A DNA stretch of 64,000 bases from Paenibacillus sp. LHD-117 (GCF_030929555.1 NZ_JAVFVT010000007.1:159330-223329); one strand, 5' to 3'. Counted from the stretch's first letter, positions 55,998-64,000 are shown. Program-made: numbers and translations. The notes: generated from the letters alone by a model not told the origin.

Positions 55998-57080
55998 TTT
56001 TATTCCGTCCCATGATCCGCATGAATGGATCGTCTGTATCTTATGGTTACCGCTCTCATACCTATGGTCTACTGATGTAATCTTCTACTTAAACGCTCCA
56101 ATATCATCTCTCATCGATTCCATAACTTGTTCTCTAGCACTATTCACGACAGGTTCAACAAAATCAATAAAATCCTTTGTAGCTATCGTGTACGTTTCGC
56201 CAGCTTTCAAATTATGAGCCGAAATAAATTCGTTCAAATACTGCTCAGGGGATTTATTTAGAATGTTGTTCATATAATTTATCAACGCTTTATCGGTTGA
56301 GTCTCCGAACATAGCCTCTGCCATATAGAATGAACCATATAATTCAGGTAGGTTTTTATCATACTCTAACATGTCCGTGTACTCGAGTGGCAAATTCTCT
56401 TGTAATCTTTCATCTAGTGCTTTATACTCTTCAACCGTTAAAGATTTGCCAATAGTCTCCGAATACGCAGTCAGTTTTACTTTCAGTTTAGAATAAAGCA
56501 GCAATTGGTGCTTGGCCATGTTTGAAGATACTTGTTTATATACTTCGAATTTTTTATCGTCAATTTTCTCTTCTAACGTAGTTTTGTACTGGGCACTCCA
56601 AGAAAAATGTGAAATTAAACCAACGACGACTGCCGAGACGACTGCCGAGATGATTGCAGTAATGATTGACGCAAATAGCTGGCTGCCTTGATTCCCCTGC
56701 CGGTTGTTTTTATTACCCTTTTGTTTTTCTGTCATATCTTTGTTCTCCCTTTTTATGATCTTTTTGTCTCCTCTTGTATCGGATTATTCGGTTCTTTATT
56801 TAAGAGATTACCTTTTTTCAATAAAAAGGTTTTTCATGAGCAAGATGACTCTAATGGCGCAACAAAGTCCTGCAAAGGGGTTGTGTGAGGTGGTATAGTC
56901 CACCCCGTAAAGGTTTGTAAAACGACATTACTTAGCTTTGAAGAACATCTATGTTCTTTGTAATCCGACTGTCTCTTTTATTTCAACACGCAATCAATCC
57001 TGCCCGCTAATTTAATATTATGAAGTAACTCCATGGCAAAAAATGACTGATATCTTAGAAAAACCAAGGAATTCGTCCGC
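55840..57080. mobile_element. AT-rich insertion interrupting cotJC
   Basis: About 1.24 kb separates the two cotJC fragments. It is clearly AT-richer than the flanks and carries a truncated minus-strand frame and one intact membrane-protein gene. I find no transposase, terminal repeats or clear target duplication, so the mechanism is unknown. Confidence 0.65.
56085..56735 (-). CDS. Hypothetical single-span membrane protein
   Basis: A 216-aa protein I do not recognise. A polar Asn/Gln/Lys-rich start (KQKGNKNNRQGNQGS) precedes one membrane span near residues 22-44 (IITAIISAVVSAVVVGL). The rest is a predicted helical, acidic domain of about 165 residues. AAGGGAG precedes the ATG. It lies inside the AT-rich insert in cotJC and has low GC, so it was probably acquired with it. 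Confidence 0.75.
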   Translation of the reverse strand: MTEKQKGNKNNRQGNQGSQLFASIITAIISAVVSAVVVGLISHFSWSAQYKTTLEEKIDDKKFEVYKQVSSNMAKHQLLLYSKLKVKLTAYSETIGKSLTVEEYKALDERLQENLPLEYTDMLEYDKNLPELYGSFYMAEAMFGDSTDKALINYMNNILNKSPEQYLNEFISAHNLKAGETYTIATKDFIDFVEPVVNSAREQVMESMRDDIGAFK

Positions 57081-57465
57081 CTCGAGATGATCGCGACGAT
57101 GGTCTACAAGCTGACCAAAGACGCGACGCCGGAGCAGATGAGAGCCGCGGGGCTTGGCGACCATTACGCAGGGCACGACAACGCCCTGTTCTATCAGAAC
57201 GCTTCCGGCGTTCCATGGTCGGCCGCTTACATCCAGGCCAAAGGCGATCCGATCGCGGATCTGTACGAGGACATCACGGCGGAGGAGAAAGCGCGGGCCA
57301 CCTATCAATGGCTCATCGACTTGACGGATGACGTGGATTTGCAGGACAGCCTGAAGTTTTTGCGCGAACGCGAGATCGTGCATTCGTAGCGCTTCCGCGA
57401 AGCAGTCGAGATTCTAAAGGATGAGCGGGATCGGCAGATATTTTTCTATTCCTCCGTTCAAAAGC
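57081..57465 (+). pseudogene. cotJC: cotJC pseudogene, 3' fragment
   Basis: Resumes CotJC at LEMIATMVYKLTKDATPEQ and continues with AAGLGDHYAGHDNALFYQ, PWSAAYIQAKGDPIADLYED and ATYQWLIDLTDD to REREIVHS. An in-frame TAG follows where the family has a Leu codon, after which RFREAVEILKDERDRQ is still readable. The 100-codon frame from 57087 could be translated but lacks the first part of the Mn-catalase fold. Confidence 0.88.
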
Positions 57466-57500
57466 AAAACCAGCCCCGGATCTCGGCGCTGGTTTTTTTT
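57466..57500 (+). terminator. Terminator behind the former cotJ operon
   Basis: AACCAGC pairs with GCTGGTT, followed by a run of T, just after the last recognisable cotJC codons. The A-rich left side makes it usable for the minus-strand acetyltransferase gene too. Confidence 0.75.
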
Positions 57501-57519
57501 GCGATTGATCATCGCTATG

Positions 57520-57939
57520 TTACATATCTTTTTTTAAATAAGAATGGGTGTAGCCACCTGCATTTTGAATCGTTCCATACACTTCAAAGCCTAGTTTTTT
57601 GTAGAAATCCAAGGCTTGAAAACTTAACGTATCAAGCTTAATGAAATCGCAGCCTTTTTCCTTTGCGATTTTTTCCGATTCAGCCAACAACTTGTTTCCA
57701 TATCCAAACTTGCGAAACGCTTCCTCAACGAATAAGTAGTGGATCTCCATCCAATTCCAGCATATTTCGCCGAGCAGACCGCCAACGATTTGACCATCAG
57801 CAGTTTTCAGAAACAAATTCACCTCCTGATATCTGCCTTTTAATCGATCAGGGAAGTGCATGGAGTTGAACTCAAACATCTTGTTTCTGATATATGTTTT
57901 GCCATCGTTATTCAACTCGTATGAAATATGTAATTCCAT
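57520..57939 (-). CDS. GNAT family N-acetyltransferase
   Basis: A 139-aa acetyltransferase: LKTADGQIVGGLLGEICWNWMEI, the acetyl-CoA loop EEAFRKFGYGNKLLAESEKIA and C-terminal ALDFYKKLGFEVYGTI. Substrate unknown. The ATG at 57939 with AGGAGTGGAG upstream is preferred to 57999. It overlaps the neighbouring GNAT gene by 32 bases. Low GC marks it as accessory. Confidence 0.85.
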   Translation of the reverse strand: MELHISYELNNDGKTYIRNKMFEFNSMHFPDRLKGRYQEVNLFLKTADGQIVGGLLGEICWNWMEIHYLFVEEAFRKFGYGNKLLAESEKIAKEKGCDFIKLDTLSFQALDFYKKLGFEVYGTIQNAGGYTHSYLKKDM

Positions 57940-58312
57940 TCTTCTCCACTCCTGCTCGCGTAAGTTTATAGTAATGATATTTTTCGTTTTCGATCTCAAT
58001 TGTTTCTAGAAATTCGAAACCGCATTTCTGTAATACACGATTGGATGGCAGATTACGAATTAGAGCTACGGCGAGGAGTTCCTTCACACAAGTATTTTCA
58101 AATAAAAAATGGATTAGCCCCTGTGCTGCTTGTGTTGTGTACCCTCTATTTGTAAATTTGTTTGATATTCCAAACATAATTTCTCTATTGGGATAGGGCA
58201 ATTCGTCTTTCATTCCTGTACAACACCAGCCGATAAACTCCCCTGTTGCTTTCGAAGTGATGCCTAATCGCAATCGAAGTTGTCCAATACGCCCAAAATA
58301 ATATCCTTGCAT
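57908..58312 (-). CDS. GNAT acetyltransferase, probably N-terminally truncated (RimJ/RimL type)
   Basis: 134 aa with the RimJ-like core: ATGEFIGWCCTG, EIMFGISNKFTNRGYTTQAAQ and ALIRNLPSNRVLQKCGFEFLE. RimJ-type enzymes usually have about 35 more N-terminal residues (an LxTERLxLR segment); here a TGA stop directly precedes the ATG and no such segment is readable in other frames. The gene may be a decayed remnant, although the acetyl-CoA site is intact. Confidence 0.65.
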   Translation of the reverse strand: MQGYYFGRIGQLRLRLGITSKATGEFIGWCCTGMKDELPYPNREIMFGISNKFTNRGYTTQAAQGLIHFLFENTCVKELLAVALIRNLPSNRVLQKCGFEFLETIEIENEKYHYYKLTRAGVEKNGITYFIRVE

Positions 58313-58468
58313 TCAATGGTCAATCCTGCTTTCATTGTTTAGCTCCTTTTGAGATAATCATTTATACTTCTATATTACCATCGAGAAATCGATGGCTACT
58401 GGTAATGTTTTCATATAACCAAACAGTCAAATCGAATAACGGGCGGGATACTTATCAAACTGGAACGA

Positions 58469-59368
58469 ATGATTTCAATCATCTTTAAGCTGCTAAACCA
58501 CGAAGTTTTGTCCGCTTCCATGTTGGCTGATGAGTTTCAAGTATCCCAAAGAACGATCTATCGGGATATCGACGTGATCTGCGCCGCAGGCTTCCCGGTC
58601 ATCTCGTATCAAGGAAACAAAGGCGGATATGGCATGATGGAAGGTTACAAAATGGATAAAAGCTTGCTCGGTTCTTATGATGTCACTTCCCTGATCACCG
58701 TGCTCAGCAGCCTCTCCTCCGTGTTTGAAGACGAGCGCGCGCAAGGGACCATTGAACGTCTGCAAACGATTGGAACGGAGCATCAGACTCCAAGTCTCAC
58801 GGTGGACTTTGAAACCCGCCGTACGGATCCCGATGCGCTTCGTCATTTGCGCACGGCCATTACGGAGCGAAATGTCGTCCGTTTTGATTACATCAATGCA
58901 AAAAACGAACGTACAACCCGTGACTTGGAACCGGTAAGGCTTCATTTTAAACATAGCAACTGGTACATCTATGGGTATTGCCGAACAAAACAGGAATATC
59001 GGGAGTTTCGCCTATCCCGGATGTTGGATTTGTCGCTGGCACAAACAACCTTTCAGCCGCATCACGAACCGGAAGAGGCTGGTTATCCAGACAGAGCAGG
59101 TCAAGATCAGGTAGAGGATGTCGTGATCCATGTGGGACCGGAGGCTTTGGCGGAAGCATTAGATCAGTTTCATCAGGTCGACAAACAATTTCATCCAGAT
59201 GGCAGTATGACCATGAGAATTCCAGTCTGCAGGCCATTGGAAGCGCGCTGGCTGTGGTCTATTCTGTTGAGTTTCGGCAGCGGCGCCGAAGTCCTCGAAC
59301 CTCCAGCGCTTCGAGATATCTTAAAAGAACAGCTTCAAAAAACGCTCAAAATTTATGGGGAAGTATGA
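58469..59368 (+). CDS. YafY/YobV-type HTH and WYL domain transcriptional regulator
   Basis: A 299-aa regulator with an N-terminal winged HTH (LLNHEVLSASMLADEFQVSQ, RTIYRDIDVICAAGFPV) and a WYL domain from about residue 135 (VVRFDYINAKNERTTRDLEP; NWYIYGYCRTKQEYREFRLSRM), followed by a WCX region. Relatives usually begin a few residues earlier (KLERM), and such codons exist upstream but without a start codon, so the ATG at 58469 is taken. It lies 80 bases before the DinB gene and probably regulates it, a common pairing. Confidence 0.88.
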   Translation: MISIIFKLLNHEVLSASMLADEFQVSQRTIYRDIDVICAAGFPVISYQGNKGGYGMMEGYKMDKSLLGSYDVTSLITVLSSLSSVFEDERAQGTIERLQTIGTEHQTPSLTVDFETRRTDPDALRHLRTAITERNVVRFDYINAKNERTTRDLEPVRLHFKHSNWYIYGYCRTKQEYREFRLSRMLDLSLAQTTFQPHHEPEEAGYPDRAGQDQVEDVVIHVGPEALAEALDQFHQVDKQFHPDGSMTMRIPVCRPLEARWLWSILLSFGSGAEVLEPPALRDILKEQLQKTLKIYGEV

Positions 59369-59448
59369 CAGACTGTTGTCATATTTCTTTTTTTATAATG
59401 AGATCAGTAACAACCCAAATCCATTGCAAGTCAAAGGAGACGTTACGA

Positions 59449-59967
59449 ATGAATCATCCAGTTCAAATGTTTAATTATCACGCCTGGGCTAACCAAACCC
59501 TCTTGGGGAAAATCAAAGAACTTCCTTCCTCTGTACTGCGTCAAGAAGTGAACATTTCGTTCCCTACGATCGCCCAAGCATTCGGTCATATTTATGCGGT
59601 TGATAGCTCCTGGCTTCAGGTACTCAAAGGCACGGGTATGCGTGAGGCGTTGGAAACAAGCATGCCGCTTGAAAGAGAGACGCTCTTGTATTCCGTGGAT
59701 GAATTCGCCGATCGCTTCGCCAGGTTAGCGGAACAATACAGAGAATGGTTCCGAAGCCAAACCGATATGGAGCAGACCATTCTCCTTGAAAATCCGTACG
59801 CCGGTACCCGCCGGACCCGCTTATCGGAGATTGTGCTGCATACGGTCAATCACGGGACTTATCATCGGGGCAACGTCTCGACCATGTTTCGCCAGCTGGG
59901 CTACGCCTCCACCATGACCGACTATGCGCTTTTTTGGTATCAGGAGCCTGCAGAATCTCATGTCTGA
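59449..59967 (+). CDS. DinB family protein
   Basis: A 172-aa DinB-like four-helix protein. The metal-binding His pattern is HIYAVDSSW near residue 47 and LHTVNHGTYHRGNVSTM near 130. AAAGGAG sits nine bases before the ATG at 59449. Function in this family is mostly unknown; thiol transfer or hydrolysis has been shown for a few members. The YdeI-like gene starts about 20 bases after it. Confidence 0.9.
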   Translation: MNHPVQMFNYHAWANQTLLGKIKELPSSVLRQEVNISFPTIAQAFGHIYAVDSSWLQVLKGTGMREALETSMPLERETLLYSVDEFADRFARLAEQYREWFRSQTDMEQTILLENPYAGTRRTRLSEIVLHTVNHGTYHRGNVSTMFRQLGYASTMTDYALFWYQEPAESHV

Positions 59968-59986
59968 AGGGAGAATGGAATCGATT

Positions 59987-60556
59987 ATGGAAATGGAAAA
60001 TTTCATTAAAGTAAAATCGAGAGAAGAATTGAGGAGGTGGTTGCAGGAAAATAGTACGACCGAAAAATCTTGTTGGGTCGTCGTCAGTATGACGCCAAAG
60101 CCCGATACGCTGTTATATTTGGACGCGGTTGAAGAATGTTTGTGCTTTGGATGGATCGATGGCGTCAAAAAGAAAGTATCCGAAACGGAGCTGGCGCAGA
60201 GACTCTCTCCCAGAAGCAAAAAAAGCTCATGGACCGAATTGAATAAAGAACGTGTCCGCCGCCTCGAAAAGCTGGGGTTGATGAGGGACGAAGGAAGAAA
60301 AGTACTTCCCGATATGGGTCATGATTCGTTTAAAATAGATCATGTTATCGAGCAACGGCTAAATGAAGAAAAGGAAACCTATGAGCATTTTATGGCATTT
60401 CCTGTTCTTTACCAAAGAGTCCGGATCGACACAATCCAAAGCGTTAAGAATCAGCCAGAATTATTTCAGAGTCGATTAGACAAATTCATTACGAATACGA
60501 AAGAAAATAAAATGTACGGTCAATGGCATGATCATGGACGCCTTCTGAATGATTAA
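59987..60556 (+). CDS. YdeI/OmpD-associated family protein
   Basis: About 189 aa. The YdeI/DUF1801-like core is readable: FIKVKSREELRRWLQENSTT, EECLCFGWIDGVKKKV and RLSPRSKKSSWTELNKERV. Homologues are annotated as bacteriocin-protection or phage-resistance-associated, with little direct evidence. Several in-frame ATGs exist; 59987 is at a workable distance (13) from AAGGGAG, while 59975 is too close. Co-transcribed with the DinB gene. Confidence 0.85.
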   Translation: MEMENFIKVKSREELRRWLQENSTTEKSCWVVVSMTPKPDTLLYLDAVEECLCFGWIDGVKKKVSETELAQRLSPRSKKSSWTELNKERVRRLEKLGLMRDEGRKVLPDMGHDSFKIDHVIEQRLNEEKETYEHFMAFPVLYQRVRIDTIQSVKNQPELFQSRLDKFITNTKENKMYGQWHDHGRLLND

Positions 60557-60677
60557 GAAACTGGGATTAGTTATACGAATCGTCTAATTTAGATGATAAT
60601 AAATAGACGGATCATCTAATGACATATCCACTTTCGGTTATTAGAATGAAGAAGAAAATCCGAGGGGGGTTATGAAC

Positions 60678-61982
60678 ATGGAGCTTGAAGAGAACGGCAA
60701 GAAGCTGTCCGATCAGAACAGCGCAAAACCAGGCGGGGACAGCTCGTATATGCTGCTAAATGTCCGCCTGGAAAGCGGCTACACATACGAAAACGGGCAA
60801 GTCACCGCTACCGAAAGCGTTTTGCGCAATCTGTTCATCGAGAACGGGAAAATCGCGAAAATAACCGATACTAAAACACCGGTCTCCAACGGGATCCATT
60901 GTTATGACGCAAAGGGCATGCTGCTCCTGCCGTCCTTCCGGGACATGCACATCCATTTGGACAAAACCTTTTACGGCGGCCCTTGGCGGGCGGTCCGGCC
61001 GACGAATAACGGTATTTTCGACCGAATCGCCGAGGAGCAAACGTTGCTGCTCGAGCTCCTCCCTACCGCTCAGGAACGCGCGGAGAAACTAATCGAGCTT
61101 ATGCTCGGCTACGGCTCTACCTATGTCAGAAGCCACTGCAACATCGATCCGATCGTTGGACTCAGCAATCTTGAACAGTTGAAAAAGGCGCTGGCTAACT
61201 ACTCGGACAAAATTTCTCATGAAATCGTCGCGTTCCCACAGCATGGCCTGCTGCGCTCCAATGCGGCCGGGCTGATTCGCGAGGCTATGCAACTAGGGGT
61301 AACGCATGTCGGCGGCCTCGATCCGACGCTGGTCGACGCGGATATGGAGAAGTCGCTTCAAACGATGGTACAAATTGCAGTAGATTACAAGGCGGGAATC
61401 GATATTCATCTCCATGAGGGAGGAGAAACGGGACATAAAGCGATCTGGCGGCTGGCCGATCTTACCGAGGAAGCCGGACTGCAGGGCAAAGTAACGGTCA
61501 GTCACGCTTTCTCCCTTGCATCGCTTACGGCAGGCGCCGACATCGAATTGTTCAATCGGCTTGCCTCCCTCGGCATCTCGATCGCTTCATCCGTGCCGAT
61601 CGGAATAAGAGTCATGCCAATCCCTCTTCTCCAGAAGCAAAAGGTAAACGTCCTGCTGGGCAACGACAGCATTACGGATCACTGGTCGCCTTTCGGCATC
61701 GGGGATATCCTGCAAAAGGCGCATCTGGCTTCGCAGCTGTACGGCTGGTCCAGCGAATACAACTTGTCGCGAGCCTTGGCGCTGGCGACCGGCGGCATTA
61801 CGCCGCTCGACGAAGCCGGCAAGCAGGTTTGGCCCAAAATCGGCGACGAGGCTACCGGCGTGCTCGTTCCGGCAAGCTGCTCCGCCGAAGCCGTAGCCCG
61901 TCTGCCAGAACGTACCGCCGTGTTCCACAAAGGAACGTTGTCCTCGGGCTCCCTGGAGATTGCCGAGCCTAAGCATGTTTAA
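60678..61982 (+). CDS. CodA-like amidohydrolase (cytosine deaminase family)
   Basis: A 434-aa metal-dependent deaminase or hydrolase. Metal ligands are visible: MHIHLDKT near residue 93, HLHEGGETGHK near 245, VSHAFSL near 278 and the Asp in LLGNDSITDHWSPFG near 328. FPQHGLL and GGLDPTLVD match cytosine deaminase-type enzymes. The exact substrate cannot be told. AGGGGGG lies eight bases before the ATG at 60678; the ATG at 60672 is too close. It stands alone. Confidence 0.85.
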   Translation: MELEENGKKLSDQNSAKPGGDSSYMLLNVRLESGYTYENGQVTATESVLRNLFIENGKIAKITDTKTPVSNGIHCYDAKGMLLLPSFRDMHIHLDKTFYGGPWRAVRPTNNGIFDRIAEEQTLLLELLPTAQERAEKLIELMLGYGSTYVRSHCNIDPIVGLSNLEQLKKALANYSDKISHEIVAFPQHGLLRSNAAGLIREAMQLGVTHVGGLDPTLVDADMEKSLQTMVQIAVDYKAGIDIHLHEGGETGHKAIWRLADLTEEAGLQGKVTVSHAFSLASLTAGADIELFNRLASLGISIASSVPIGIRVMPIPLLQKQKVNVLLGNDSITDHWSPFGIGDILQKAHLASQLYGWSSEYNLSRALALATGGITPLDEAGKQVWPKIGDEATGVLVPASCSAEAVARLPERTAVFHKGTLSSGSLEIAEPKHV

Positions 61983-62025
61983 CGCTGTTTACTTGCGCTT
62001 TTAATTACTTTTTCTCATGATGAGG

Positions 62026-62562
62026 TCAACCAGTTCCATCTGGTTGATCCTTTTTTTCATTTGATTCAGCTTTCGACATTATCGTTAGAGCCAACTTTTC
62101 AAAGTCTAGATTTTGAAATGTAGAAAGAACGATACTAACCGAATAGTCCCTGCCGAACATTCGGTCTGTGATCTCCCAAAATGACATTTTCCCCTCTTCA
62201 TTAGACCAAATCCCAAATTTTACAATTCCACTTTCAGAAAAAAGCTCAGTTTTGTAGATGCTCTTTAAGAAGATAACCTTGTGTCCAAATAACCATTTAT
62301 ATTCGAGATATTCGTTCGTAATCGTTAATTGAGGCTTTCTAATAACCGCCATAGCAAGCCAAAGGTATCCGATCAAGAAAGCTAACACAAGAAACAAAAT
62401 GTTCAAAATCATTTTTTCCACGCCATCGCCAGGTATCATGATGAAACCAAGAAACACGACTACCATGAATCCAAATAGAAAGTGGAGAGACCACTTTAAT
62501 TTGGCCGTTTGGTTCAATGGTAAAACGTACAAACCATTCTTTTCCCTTAACAAATCTTCCAA
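62026..62562 (-). CDS. Hypothetical membrane protein with PH-like domain
   Basis: A 178-aa protein I cannot assign. Two hydrophobic spans (LHFLFGFMVVVFLGFIMI and ILNILFLVLAFLIGYLWLAM) are followed by a beta-rich domain (PQLTITNEYLEYKWLFGHKVIF) resembling bacterial PH-like or STM3941-type proteins. The TTG at 62562 has GGAGG about 11 bases upstream. The gene is AT-rich relative to the core. Confidence 0.65.
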   Translation of the reverse strand: MEDLLREKNGLYVLPLNQTAKLKWSLHFLFGFMVVVFLGFIMIPGDGVEKMILNILFLVLAFLIGYLWLAMAVIRKPQLTITNEYLEYKWLFGHKVIFLKSIYKTELFSESGIVKFGIWSNEEGKMSFWEITDRMFGRDYSVSIVLSTFQNLDFEKLALTIMSKAESNEKKDQPDGTG

Positions 62563-62669
62563 TTTCCTTCATTCCTCCGTCTTACCATTATTTTAACGTC
62601 TATCATAGATGATCGCATGTTTCTTTGATTTATCATAGCTCAAATACAATGACCAATAAATACAAATAA

Positions 62670-62705
62670 AATTAAACAAAGCTGCCGTGTAGTACCGGCA
62701 GCTTT
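62670..62705 (-). terminator. Terminator of the rRNA-tRNA operon
   Basis: Minus-strand AAAGCTGCCG / CGGCAGCTTT perfect 10-base stem followed by GTTTAATTTTATTT, about 65 bases after the last tRNA. Confidence 0.88.
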
Positions 62706-62769
62706 GACGTCAGGCGGTCAATTGTCGGATGACATGACCAATTTATTTTTTTTCGTACTTCACGAGATA

Positions 62770-62846
62770 TGGCGCGGCCTAAGAGATTCGAACTCCTGAC
62801 CTTTTGATTCGTAGTCAAACGCTCTATCCAGCTGAGCTAAGGCCGC
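62770..62846 (-). tRNA. tRNA-Arg (ACG)
   Basis: Cloverleaf on the minus strand with acceptor GCGGCCT, anticodon loop CTACGAA and encoded CCA. The A34 is normally edited to inosine. Last tRNA of the operon. Confidence 0.96.
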
Positions 62847-62857
62847 AAATAAAAAAA

Positions 62858-62933
62858 TGGAGCGGAAGACGGGAATCGAACCCGCGACCCTCGCCTTGGC
62901 AAGGCGATGCTCTACCGCTGAGCCACTTCCGCT
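62858..62933 (-). tRNA. tRNA-Gly (GCC)
   Basis: Minus-strand cloverleaf, acceptor AGCGGAAG, anticodon loop TTGCCAA, CCA encoded. Confidence 0.96.
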
Positions 62934-62935
62934 AG

Positions 62936-63022
62936 TGGTGCGGTCAAGAGGACTCGAACCTCCACGGCTGTTACACCACTAGAACCTGAATCTAGCGCGT
63001 CTGCCAATTCCGCCATGACCGC
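62936..63022 (-). tRNA. tRNA-Leu (CAG)
   Basis: Class II tRNA with long variable arm, acceptor GCGGTCA, anticodon loop TTCAGGT, CCA encoded. Confidence 0.95.
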
Positions 63023-63032
63023 ATAACTATGA

Positions 63033-63118
63033 TGGTGCGGTTGAGAGGACTCGAACCTCCACGGGCGTACGCCCACTACCCCCTCAAGATAGCGTGTCTG
63101 CCATTCCACCACAACCGC
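63033..63118 (-). tRNA. tRNA-Leu (GAG)
   Basis: Class II tRNA, acceptor GCGGTTG, anticodon loop TTGAGGG, long variable arm, CCA encoded. Confidence 0.95.
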
Positions 63119-63135
63119 ATATGAAAAGGTATTTA

Positions 63136-63212
63136 TGGGGCGATCGATGGGACTTGAACCCACGAATGCCGGAGCCACAGACCGGTGCGTTAACCCCTTC
63201 GCCACGACCGCC
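63136..63212 (-). tRNA. tRNA-His (GTG)
   Basis: Anticodon loop CTGTGGC. The extra G at position -1 pairs with C73, the histidine identity element. CCA encoded. Confidence 0.95.
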
Positions 63213-63215
63213 ACA

Positions 63216-63291
<76 letters not shown>

Positions 63292-63340
63292 ATATTTGAT
63301 TTGAAACTTTCGTCTATTCCCCATCGTTCATGGGAAATAA

Positions 63341-63417
63341 TGGCGGAGCTGACGGGATTCGAACCCGCGGTCTCCTGCGTGACAGGCAGGCATGTTAGGC
63401 CTCTACACCACAGCTCC
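63341..63417 (-). tRNA. tRNA-Asp (GTC)
   Basis: Acceptor GGAGCTG, anticodon loop CTGTCAC, CCA encoded. A 49-base spacer separates it from tRNA-Thr, the longest gap in the array. Confidence 0.95.
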
Positions 63418-63423
63418 ACATCA

Positions 63424-63498
63424 TGGTGACCCGTAGGGGATTCGAACCCCTGTTACCTCCGTGAAAGGGAGGTGTCTTAACCCCTTGACCAACGGGCC
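63424..63498 (-). tRNA. tRNA-Glu (TTC)
   Basis: Acceptor GGCCCGT, anticodon loop CTTTCAC, CCA encoded. Confidence 0.95.
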
Positions 63499-63502
63499 TT
63501 AC

Positions 63503-63593
63503 TGGCAGAGAGGAAGGGATTCGAACCCACGATACGCGGTTAACGTATACACGATTTCCAATCGTGCTCCTTCGACCACTCGGACACCTCTCT
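63503..63593 (-). tRNA. tRNA-Ser (GGA)
   Basis: Class II tRNA with long variable arm, acceptor AGAGAGG, anticodon loop TTGGAAA, CCA encoded. Confidence 0.95.
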
Positions 63594-63596
63594 GTA

Positions 63597-63672
63597 TGGC
63601 TCCCCGAACAGGACTCGAACCTGTGACAACTCGATTAACAGTCGAGTGCTCTACCAACTGAGCTATCAGGGA
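63597..63672 (-). tRNA. tRNA-Asn (GTT)
   Basis: Acceptor TCCCTGA, anticodon loop CTGTTAA, CCA encoded. Confidence 0.95.
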
Positions 63673-63679
63673 AAATGGA

Positions 63680-63756
<77 letters not shown>

Positions 63757-63884
63757 ATAAAAAACCCACATGCTGTGGGGGATTTCATCCTATAAAGGAT
63801 TGCGCCCTGAAAACTGGATACGAAAGGTTTGCTGAACCTTATTAGCTGTTGCTTGTCGCTTGTATGAGCGGATCAAGCGTGTAG

Positions 63885-64000
63885 GATAAGCCCTCGACCG
63901 ATTAGTATTCGTCAGCTCCACACATTGCTGTGCTTCCACCCCGAACCTATCAACCTCGTCGTCTTCAAGGGGTCTTACATACTGGGAAATCTCATCTTGA
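63885..64000 (-). rRNA. 23S ribosomal RNA, 3' end (partial)
   Basis: The minus strand reads the conserved 23S end, including GTAAGACCCCTTGAAGACGA, TAGGTTCGGGGTGGAAGC and AATCGGTCGAGGGCTTA. The gene continues beyond the window; the mature 3' end near 63885 is approximate. The following 128 bases to tRNA-Ile contain no 5S gene. Confidence 0.95.

Noticed and set aside
55840..57080. Insertion sequence in cotJC
   Set aside because: No transposase, no terminal inverted repeats and no target-site duplication could be seen, so it is reported only as an AT-rich insertion.

Overview
The window looks like chromosome from a spore-forming, low-to-mid GC Gram-positive bacterium of the Paenibacillaceae (Paenibacillus/Cohnella type). 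The grounds are a B. subtilis-like housekeeping gene order, strong GGAGG-type ribosome binding sites with frequent GTG/TTG starts, an SLH-anchored surface protein, and sporulation genes (YlbJ, a SpoIIP-type enzyme, cotJ remnants). No database search was possible, so names rest on recognised motifs, lengths and gene order.

Bases 1-31,760 are a conserved core, mostly on the minus strand. In transcription order it carries rsmD-coaD (CoA synthesis, rRNA methylation), yceD-rpmF, fapR-plsX-fabH-fabD-fabG-acpP-fabF (fatty acid synthesis, with a FapR operator in front), rnc-smc-ftsY, ylxM-ffh-rpsP-khpA-rimM-trmD (translation and SRP), rplS-lepB-rbgA-rnhB-ylqG-ylqH-yraN, and sucC. Plus-strand genes sit between these blocks: comM/yifB, an SLH-CAP protein, tmcAL and ylbJ.

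Bases 32,000-50,100 are metabolic. A LysR-linked operon (ABC transporter, two flavin monooxygenases, M20 deacetylase, DinB protein, acetyltransferase) matches the S-alkyl-/S-succino-cysteine salvage gene set of B. subtilis ytmI/ytn. Next come Ku and a stand-alone LigD-type ligase (NHEJ). After them is a non-PTS disaccharide operon: AraC regulator, CUT1 ABC transporter, sugar kinase and GH4 6-phospho-glycosidase.

Bases 50,300-53,460 are the most unusual part. A c-di-GMP-I riboswitch with its own promoter and terminator has no gene behind it and points at the 3' end of two HD-GYP genes. One of these has lost its HD histidine. Next to them is a tyrosine recombinase gene bounded by two copies of the same 22-bp palindrome in inverted orientation, which suggests an invertible or minimal mobile unit.

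Bases 53,560-57,500 hold a SpoIIP enzyme with tandem SH3b domains and a wrecked cotJ spore-coat operon: cotJA is short, cotJB is lost, and cotJC is split by about 1.2 kb of AT-rich DNA and carries two nonsense codons. Accessory genes follow (acetyltransferases, WYL regulator, DinB, YdeI, a CodA-like deaminase). The window ends with eleven tRNA genes downstream of a 23S rRNA, without a 5S gene between them.
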